A DNA stretch of 64,000 nucleotides from Gaiellasilicea sp033857955 (GTDB lineage Bacteria; Actinomycetota; Thermoleophilia; Gaiellales; Gaiellaceae): NCBI GenBank assembly GCA_033857955.1, contig JAWVCW010000023.1:1-64000 (forward strand). Reading direction: 5' to 3'. Of the stretch, positions 58,712 through 64,000 are shown one piece after another. Position 1 is the stretch's first letter. Each line of letters begins with the position of its first letter. A program made the position numbers and the translations under genes. The notes under the pieces are model-generated. The model saw only the letters and a list, made by a program, of their open reading frames with translations. It had not been told where the DNA came from and made no database searches.

Positions 58712-59881
58712 ATGGACCTGAACTCCCTCCTCCGGCGTGCCGTGGAACTCGGCGCCAGCGATATCCACCTCAAGCTGGACCAGCCGCCGATGCTGCGTCG
58801 CGACGGCTCGATCGCGCCGCTTGCCGAGTGCCCGCCGCTGAACGAGCAGAACCTGCTCGCCGCGGTCGAGACGGTGACGCGCGTCACGCCAGAGCGCCTC
58901 AAGCAGTTTCACGAGACCGGGGACCTCGACATCGCCTACTCCGCCGAGGGGCTGCCTCGCTTCCGCGTCAACGTCTTCCGGCAGCGTGGTGCGATCTCGT
59001 TTGCGTTCCGTGTGATCCCGCGCGACGTTCCGAGCTTCGAGCAGCTGAGCCTGCCGCCGGGCGTCGGCCGGCTTGCGAACGAGCACCGCGGCCTGATCCT
59101 CGTCACGGGCGCGACCGGCTCCGGCAAGACGACGACCCTCGCGGCGATGCTCGATCACATCAACCGCACGCGCCACCAGCACATCGTCACGATCGAGGAT
59201 CCGATCGAGATCCTGCACCCCGACCGCAACTGCATCGTCAATCAGCGGGAGGTGGGGCTCGACACCGAGAACTTCGCCCAGGCTCTCCGTCGTGTGCTCC
59301 GGCAGGACCCCGACACGATCCTGATCGGCGAGCTGCGCGACGCCGAGACGGCGCAGACCGCGCTGCAGGCGGCCGAGTCCGGCCACCTCGTCTTCTCGAC
59401 GTTGCACACGATCGACGCCGCCGAGACGGTCGGCCGCATGATCGAGTTCTTCCCTCCCGGCAAGCAACAGCAGATCCGCTCGGTCCTCGCCGGCGTCCTC
59501 CGCGGTGTCGTCAGCCAGCGCCTGCTGCCGCGCCAGGGCGGAGGCCGCGTCGCTGCGGTCGAGGTGATGCTGATGAACGCGCGCATCTCCGACCTGATCC
59601 GCGAGGAGCGCACCGAAGAGATCCCGGACGCCGTCGCCGAGGGCGGCTTCTTCGAGATGCAGACCTTCCAGCAGGCCTTGATCGACCATGTCCTCGCGGG
59701 ACGGGTCGAACGCGAGGTCGCGGCCAACGCCTCGTCGAACGCCCACGACTTCATGGTTGCGCTCGATCACGCCCTGAAGCGCCAGAGCGCGACGGTCGTG
59801 CAGGAGCAGGCTGCCGTCGAGGCGGCTGCGGTTGCGGAAGAGGTTCCGGCGTTGCGCGTCGTTCGTCCGGCCCAGGCCTGA
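58712..59881 (+). CDS. pilT: Type IV pilus twitching motility ATPase PilT
   Basis: A 389-residue hexameric ATPase that drives pilus retraction. N-terminal PAS-like domain (MDLNSLLRRAVELGASDIHLKLDQPPMLR), Walker A GATGSGKTT (about 133-141), Asp box TIEDPIEILH, Walker B-type LIGELRD, His box SGHLVFSTLHT, and the AIRNLIRE-like C-terminal motif as ARISDLIREERTEEI. Length and motifs fit PilT rather than PilB. It overlaps the next gene by one base. The region before it (58460-58711) holds its promoter and no other gene. Confidence 0.93.
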   Translation: MDLNSLLRRAVELGASDIHLKLDQPPMLRRDGSIAPLAECPPLNEQNLLAAVETVTRVTPERLKQFHETGDLDIAYSAEGLPRFRVNVFRQRGAISFAFRVIPRDVPSFEQLSLPPGVGRLANEHRGLILVTGATGSGKTTTLAAMLDHINRTRHQHIVTIEDPIEILHPDRNCIVNQREVGLDTENFAQALRRVLRQDPDTILIGELRDAETAQTALQAAESGHLVFSTLHTIDAAETVGRMIEFFPPGKQQQIRSVLAGVLRGVVSQRLLPRQGGGRVAAVEVMLMNARISDLIREERTEEIPDAVAEGGFFEMQTFQQALIDHVLAGRVEREVAANASSNAHDFMVALDHALKRQSATVVQEQAAVEAAAVAEEVPALRVVRPAQA

Positions 59882-61305
59882 TGCGCGGCATTCTCGCCGT
59901 TGCGGTGCTCGTGCTCGCGCTGGGCGCGGGAAGCGCATCTGCAGACACGTTCGCGGTCGTGCCGGATGCTCCGGTCGCGCCGGTCGCCCTCCCCAGCTCG
60001 GAGACCCCGAACGAGGCTGGCTCGATCCTGCTTCCGCCGGCTGCCTTCGAGTCGCAGTTCCTGCCGTCGCGCGCGATGACGTACGACGACCTACGCGCGC
60101 TCTGGCTCGGCGCCGGCACGGCCTACGGGATTCCGTGGCAGGTGCTCGCGGCGATCAACAAGATCGAGTCCAACTTCGGACGCAACATGGGGCCGAGCTC
60201 CGCCGGTGCTGTCGGCTGGATGCAGTTCATGCCGGACACCTGGCTCCGCTGGGGCGTCGACGGCAACGGCGACGGCATCGCCGATCCCTGGAACCCCGAC
60301 GACGGCGTCTATTCGGCGGCTCGCTACCTCGCGGCGGCCGGTGGCCGCAACGACGTCTCCGGCGCGATCTTCTCCTACAACCACGCGCAGTGGTATGTCG
60401 ACAACGTTCTCAGCGTCGCGGCGATGTTCGGCGGCGCCGGGAGCGACGCCGTCTTCACGCTTGACCGCCTGGCGATCGCGCTCGAGGAGGCACAGGCCCA
60501 GGCGGCATCGATCAGCGAGGCGCTCAGCGCCGCCGAGGGGCGCGAAAGCGAGCTCCAGGCGCCGATCGACGAGGCGCGCACCGAGGCGCAGGACCTCGGG
60601 CTGCTGCTCTCCGACCGGCTCGTCGCCGAGAGGAAGGCATTCGAGGCGGAGCAGGAGCGGGACGCTGCAACGGCCGAGGTCGAGCGCCTACGCGCCGAGC
60701 TCGACCTCGCGGAGGCCGCGCTCGAGACCGCGCGGACCGGAGCCCACTCGGCATCGTTCGTCCCCGCGGCCGCGGACATGTTCGGAATGCCGAGCAGGGC
60801 CGACGGCTACGTCTTCCCCGTCGGGGGCGGCCCTGGCGTCGTCTCCGTCGGCCACTACCACCACGACTATCCCGCCGCCGACATCGCGGCGCCGCTCGGA
60901 ACCCCCGTCTACTCGCTCGCCGACGCGGTCGTGCAGGGGCTCGCGGACGACTCCAGTTGCGGGACGGGGCTCACTCTCCGCACGCTCGACGGTCTCGATT
61001 GGGTCTACTGCCACCTCTCTTTCCGCGACTCGGCCGTGCAGCCCGGCACCTTCCTGACTGCGGGACAGTCGATCGGCCTCGTGGGCTCGACCGGCAACTC
61101 GACCGGCCCGCACCTGCATCTCGGCCTCAAGCCCGCCCGCTATCCCCAGGAAATGCCCTGGTTCCAGGAGTACGCGGGCATCGCGTTCACCTGGCAGGAC
61201 GCCACCACCCCGGCGAACACGATGCCGGGGCCGGTCTTTGCCGAGGCTCCGTCCCAGGACGATCCCTCGATTGAGGTCGTCGAATTCACGCTTACGGGGT
61301 CTTGA
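59881..61305 (+). CDS. Secreted lytic transglycosylase fused to M23 peptidase
   Basis: A 474-residue exported protein. Signal peptide (residues about 1-21), a SLT_2/MltB-like transglycosylase domain (YGIPWQVLAAINKIESNFGRNMGPSSAGAVGWMQFMPDTWLRWG; catalytic Glu in KIESNFG), a long coiled coil (residues about 200-285) and a C-terminal LytM/M23 metallopeptidase (GHYHHDYPAADIAAPLGTPVY, with HLHL near GNSTGPHLHLG supplying zinc ligands). Two wall-cutting activities in one chain beside pilus genes suggest local opening of peptidoglycan for pilus assembly. Confidence 0.85.
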   Translation: MRGILAVAVLVLALGAGSASADTFAVVPDAPVAPVALPSSETPNEAGSILLPPAAFESQFLPSRAMTYDDLRALWLGAGTAYGIPWQVLAAINKIESNFGRNMGPSSAGAVGWMQFMPDTWLRWGVDGNGDGIADPWNPDDGVYSAARYLAAAGGRNDVSGAIFSYNHAQWYVDNVLSVAAMFGGAGSDAVFTLDRLAIALEEAQAQAASISEALSAAEGRESELQAPIDEARTEAQDLGLLLSDRLVAERKAFEAEQERDAATAEVERLRAELDLAEAALETARTGAHSASFVPAAADMFGMPSRADGYVFPVGGGPGVVSVGHYHHDYPAADIAAPLGTPVYSLADAVVQGLADDSSCGTGLTLRTLDGLDWVYCHLSFRDSAVQPGTFLTAGQSIGLVGSTGNSTGPHLHLGLKPARYPQEMPWFQEYAGIAFTWQDATTPANTMPGPVFAEAPSQDDPSIEVVEFTLTGS

Positions 61306-61336
61306 GTTGTCGCGTCGCTCTGCCGAATACGACGGT

Positions 61337-62194
61337 ATGACTGCGGGGATCTTTGCGCGCGTGCCTACAGTCGCGGCGATCGTTGTCGTGGCTCTGCTCG
61401 CCACGGCAACACTCACTCTGGCTGCGACCTCGAACGCGCCCACGCCGGTTCAGGCTGCGGCTGCGCCCGTCGCGCAGCCCACGCTGGTCGTTCCCGACGT
61501 GCGCCGGCAGGCCTACGTCTTTGCCAAGGGCGCGCTCGAGCAGGCCGGCTTCGCCTGGAAGATCACCGGTTCGGTCCAGGGATACGCGGCCAACGTCGTC
61601 GCCGTCCAGAGCCCTGCCCCCGGCACCCATGTGATCGCCAACGGCGCACCCACCATCAGCCTGCAGCTCTCGCACAACTCCGCCTACAAGCAGGAGGGAC
61701 TGCCGGAGAACGCGTCCCCGTACCACGGCCGGCCGATCAAGCTCGTCGCGGCGAAGTCGACACTCGCGAAGCCCGCCGCGAAGCCGAAGTCCGCCGCGAA
61801 GCCCGCCGTGAAGCCCGCGGCGACGACGGCCGCCAAGCAGAAGCCCAAGGCGGCCACGGCGAAGCCGGTAGCGCCCGTCAGCCGTAAGCCCGCTTTCACC
61901 GAGGCCGGTGCGCCGAAGGAGCCTCTCGACGAGATGGCGCTGACGGCTCGCGCGAAGCAGCTCGGCACATGGCTCGAGTCGCACAAGACCCGCACGCCGC
62001 GCAATGTGAACCACTGGCTCTACCAGCACAACTGGATCGTCACCGGTGCCGGCTTCGGCTGGCACGACGGCTCCGAGGCGCTGCGGACGCTGATCCAGGT
62101 CGACGCGCGCGTCCAGAAGCTGTGGGGCGTCGGCGGCAAGAGCGAGCAGGTCGCACGTCGCGCGCTCGCGGAGGTCAAAGCGAGGGCGCAGTGA
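61337..62194 (+). CDS. Membrane-anchored PASTA-domain protein
   Basis: A 285-residue protein. An N-terminal helix (VAAIVVVALLATATLTLAA) is followed by one PASTA domain (TLVVPDVRRQAYVFAKGALEQAGFAWKITGSVQGYAANVVAVQSPAPGTHVIANGAPTISLQLS), a Lys/Pro/Ala-rich spacer of AAKPxxKP repeats (61779-61850), and a C-terminal helical domain of about 100 residues. PASTA domains bind peptidoglycan. The spacer probably crosses the cell wall. A TTG at 61307 would add ten residues. The stop overlaps the next gene. Confidence 0.78.
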   Translation: MTAGIFARVPTVAAIVVVALLATATLTLAATSNAPTPVQAAAAPVAQPTLVVPDVRRQAYVFAKGALEQAGFAWKITGSVQGYAANVVAVQSPAPGTHVIANGAPTISLQLSHNSAYKQEGLPENASPYHGRPIKLVAAKSTLAKPAAKPKSAAKPAVKPAATTAAKQKPKAATAKPVAPVSRKPAFTEAGAPKEPLDEMALTARAKQLGTWLESHKTRTPRNVNHWLYQHNWIVTGAGFGWHDGSEALRTLIQVDARVQKLWGVGGKSEQVARRALAEVKARAQ

Positions 62195-62784
62195 GGCTCG
62201 CCGGACGACTGCGCGCGCTGCGTCGCAGCGAGCGCGGCTTCACGCTCATCGAGACGCTGGCGAGCATGACGATCTTGATGACGGTCATGGGAGGAATTGC
62301 GGCGTTGATGGTCTCAGGCACAAATGCGGAGGTTGACATGAATCGCAGGTTCCAGGCACAGACAGAGGCCCGGCTCGGGCTGGACAAGCTCCGTAAGGAC
62401 GCTCATTGCTCGTACAACGTCGCGCTGGCCGGTACGCCGGCCACGATCGCCGGAGTCGCGTACTACCCGACGACGACCCTGAGCATGAGCGCGGCCTGCC
62501 CCACCTCGGGTGGCGGCACGACCGTCACCTGGTGCACGGTCGCGAACGGTGCCGGACGCTACGGGCTCTGGCGCTATCTCGGCGGCGCCTGCAGCGGCAC
62601 GGGCCGCAAGGTCGCCGACTACCTGACGACTCAGACCGCCTTCAGCTACACCGCGCCGATCGCCGGCAGCAAAGAGCTGAAGCAAGTCGGCACCTTGCTC
62701 CCCGTCAACCTCACTCCGACCAAGACGGAGCGTGTCTACACACTGCAGGACGACCTCGTGCTCCGGAACAGCGTGCGGGCATGA
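62191..62784 (+). CDS. Prepilin-like protein (type IV N-methylation motif)
   Basis: A 197-residue protein with a short basic leader and the prepilin cleavage motif RSERGFTLIETLASMTILMTVMGGIAALM (Gly-1, Phe+1, Glu+5). The rest is a beta-rich globular domain with four cysteines (for example AHCSYN, SAACPTS, TWCTV, GGACSG). It is a minor pilin, perhaps PilW-like. GTG start overlapping the previous stop. Confidence 0.88.
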   Translation: MRLAGRLRALRRSERGFTLIETLASMTILMTVMGGIAALMVSGTNAEVDMNRRFQAQTEARLGLDKLRKDAHCSYNVALAGTPATIAGVAYYPTTTLSMSAACPTSGGGTTVTWCTVANGAGRYGLWRYLGGACSGTGRKVADYLTTQTAFSYTAPIAGSKELKQVGTLLPVNLTPTKTERVYTLQDDLVLRNSVRA

Positions 62785-64000
62785 CGATGCGCTTCCTGAG
62801 GCGCTTGAAGCTCCGCTCCGAGCGCGGCATGGCGCTGCCGCTCGCGATCCTGGTGATGGCCTCGACCAGCGCGATGGTGGTCACGGTCGTCGAGTACTCG
62901 AGCTCCAGTGGCCGCACGGCGCAGATCTCGAAGGGTCGCGTCAGCGCCCAGTCGCTCGCGGAGGCCGGGATCGCGAACGCGTTCTCGATCCTCAACAACG
63001 TGGTCGACCCGAAGACGGCGAGCACGCTGCCCCCGCAGAGCTCCCCGACCGTCCTCTCGATGGGGGGTGGCACGGTGACCTACTGGGGCACCTACAACTC
63101 GACCACCTACGTGTGGACCGTGACGTCGGTCGGCTCGGTCCCGAACCCCACCGGTGGCGCCCCGCTGACGCGGACGCTCACCCGGGTGGCACAGATTCAC
63201 GGCCTGAACTCCGGCGCCTCGGTCGGCGCCTGGAACCGGATGTATCACGACAGCACGACCACCTGCCTGACGATCGAGGACGTCACGATCCCGACGCCGA
63301 TCGCCTCGCGCGGCGACATGTGCCTGGTCGGCTCGGGGAAGGTCACCGGCGCGGCCACGACGGTCGAGGTCGGCGACGACGTCAGGATGACACGTGAAAC
63401 GTGGTCGGTGAACGACTCGGCCGGCGCCGGCGCCGGCACGAGCTGGACGACCCCCGGCAACATCGTCTCGAGCAACAACTCGAAGGCGACCTATTTGGTC
63501 CCCATCAACGGGCAGAGCAACAACCTCGACGCGACCAGCTTCGGTTTCGCGATCCCGGCGACGGCATTTATCGTCGGGATCGAGGTCGACATCGAGCGGA
63601 TGGCGAGTGCCTCCAGCGATCTGGACGACGAGGACGTCTTCCTGCTCAAGGCGGGCGTCGCGGCCGGCACCGACCATGCCGCCGTCAGCAGCTACTACCC
63701 CACCTCAGACTCCACCCGGAATTACGGCAGCTCGAGCGACCTCTGGGGCACGACCTGGACGCCGGCCCAGATCAACGCCGCGAACTTCGGAGTCCGGCTC
63801 AAGGTCGACAACGATGACACCGGCACCGCCCGCACGGCGTCCATCGACCACATTCAGGTGACTATCTACTACCAGCCGGTGCCGACGACGAGCATCGGCG
63901 TCTCGGGCACGAACATCCTCCAGGCCCACGTGGCCGGCGACTGCACGTTCGACACGCAGGTCGCGCACACGCCGTGCAGTGCAGCCGACCAGGTGTTCGC
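62781..64000 (+). CDS. PilX-like minor pilus assembly protein (3' partial)
   Basis: The frame stays open from the ATG to the right edge (more than 406 residues). A basic start (MTMRFLRRLKLRSERGMALPLAILVMASTSAMVVTVVEYSS) gives one N-terminal helix without a strict prepilin Glu+5, as in PilX-like proteins. The large extracytoplasmic region is Ser/Thr/Gly/Asn-rich and repetitive in style, and resembles secreted structural or adhesin-like domains (DEDVFLLKAGVAAGTDHAAVSSYYP). It overlaps the prepilin gene by four bases. Confidence 0.8.
   Translation, partial: MTMRFLRRLKLRSERGMALPLAILVMASTSAMVVTVVEYSSSSGRTAQISKGRVSAQSLAEAGIANAFSILNNVVDPKTASTLPPQSSPTVLSMGGGTVTYWGTYNSTTYVWTVTSVGSVPNPTGGAPLTRTLTRVAQIHGLNSGASVGAWNRMYHDSTTTCLTIEDVTIPTPIASRGDMCLVGSGKVTGAATTVEVGDDVRMTRETWSVNDSAGAGAGTSWTTPGNIVSSNNSKATYLVPINGQSNNLDATSFGFAIPATAFIVGIEVDIERMASASSDLDDEDVFLLKAGVAAGTDHAAVSSYYPTSDSTRNYGSSSDLWGTTWTPAQINAANFGVRLKVDNDDTGTARTASIDHIQVTIYYQPVPTTSIGVSGTNILQAHVAGDCTFDTQVAHTPCSAADQVF

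Noticed and set aside
61779..61850. Tandem repeat array as a separate DNA element.
   Set aside because: The GCGAAGCCCGCC-like repeats encode the Lys/Pro/Ala wall-spanning spacer of the PASTA protein and are explained by it.
1..64000. CRISPR arrays and rRNA operons.
   Set aside because: No regularly spaced direct repeats with unique spacers and no rRNA-like conserved stretches were seen.

Overview
The window is high-GC DNA from an actinomycete-like bacterium. GTG and TTG starts are common, genes are tightly packed with ATGA/GTGA overlaps, and the gene families present (RpoD, LtrA, GNAT/acyl-CoA synthetase fusion, VKOR/DsbA, actinobacterial-type erythromycin esterase) fit. The Hyf-like respiratory complex beside type IV pilus genes would suit a deep-branching actinobacterium such as Thermoleophilia, but that placement is an inference and no rRNA is present to test it. 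No rRNA operon, CRISPR array or complete insertion sequence was seen.

Layout. 1-5.2 kb: the tail of an asparaginase, the primary sigma factor, an aquaporin, a secreted intradiol-dioxygenase-like protein, LtrA and a rhodanese. 5.3-11.3 kb: an envelope and redox group (two-TM protein, cupin, NirK-like multicopper oxidase, DsbA-like protein, VKOR) ending in a GNAT/acyl-CoA synthetase fusion. 11.3-16.2 kb: two two-component systems, one NarL-type and one OmpR-type. 16.2-18.0 kb: a compact accessory locus with a probable caspase-like (CHAT-type) protein, a small partner and two small membrane proteins. 18-25.6 kb: a citryl-CoA lyase-like/acyl-CoA ligase/GST operon, AraC and LysE, a ROK sugar kinase, MarR/SnoaL and a methyltransferase. 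25.6-37.6 kb: a catabolic and uptake cluster holding an IclR regulator, a ferric/organic-ligand-type ABC permease with two binding proteins but no ATPase, an HpaB-type flavin monooxygenase with a flavin reductase fused to a GntR/FCD regulator, two bicupins, a racemase-fold protein and an EutA-like reactivating ATPase.

38-41 kb holds an HD/LuxR regulator, a decayed copy of its LuxR domain, and a dispersed repeat. 41.2-48.3 kb is an ArsR-led Hyf-type (group 4 hydrogenase or complex I-like) operon in the order B-C-E-F-G-I. 48.5-52.9 kb holds an alcohol dehydrogenase, a DUF2267 protein, and a phosphoribosyltransferase/hydrolase/erythromycin esterase operon. 52.9-58.2 kb is a scarred region: a decayed site-2 protease, a probably 5'-truncated gene, and then an AT-richer island flanked by a 47-bp direct repeat of the 3' part of tRNA-Thr. 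The island encodes a TIR-like protein and a HEPN-motif protein, a plausible two-gene defence system. tRNA-Thr and tRNA-Tyr follow. 58.7-64 kb opens a type IV pilus cluster (PilT, a transglycosylase/M23 protein, a PASTA protein, prepilin-like and PilX-like proteins) that runs off the end.

The strongest candidates for something undescribed are the CHAT-like mini-locus at 16.2-18.0 kb, the TIR/HEPN pair in the tRNA-Thr island, and the catabolic cluster with an orphan EutA-like protein.
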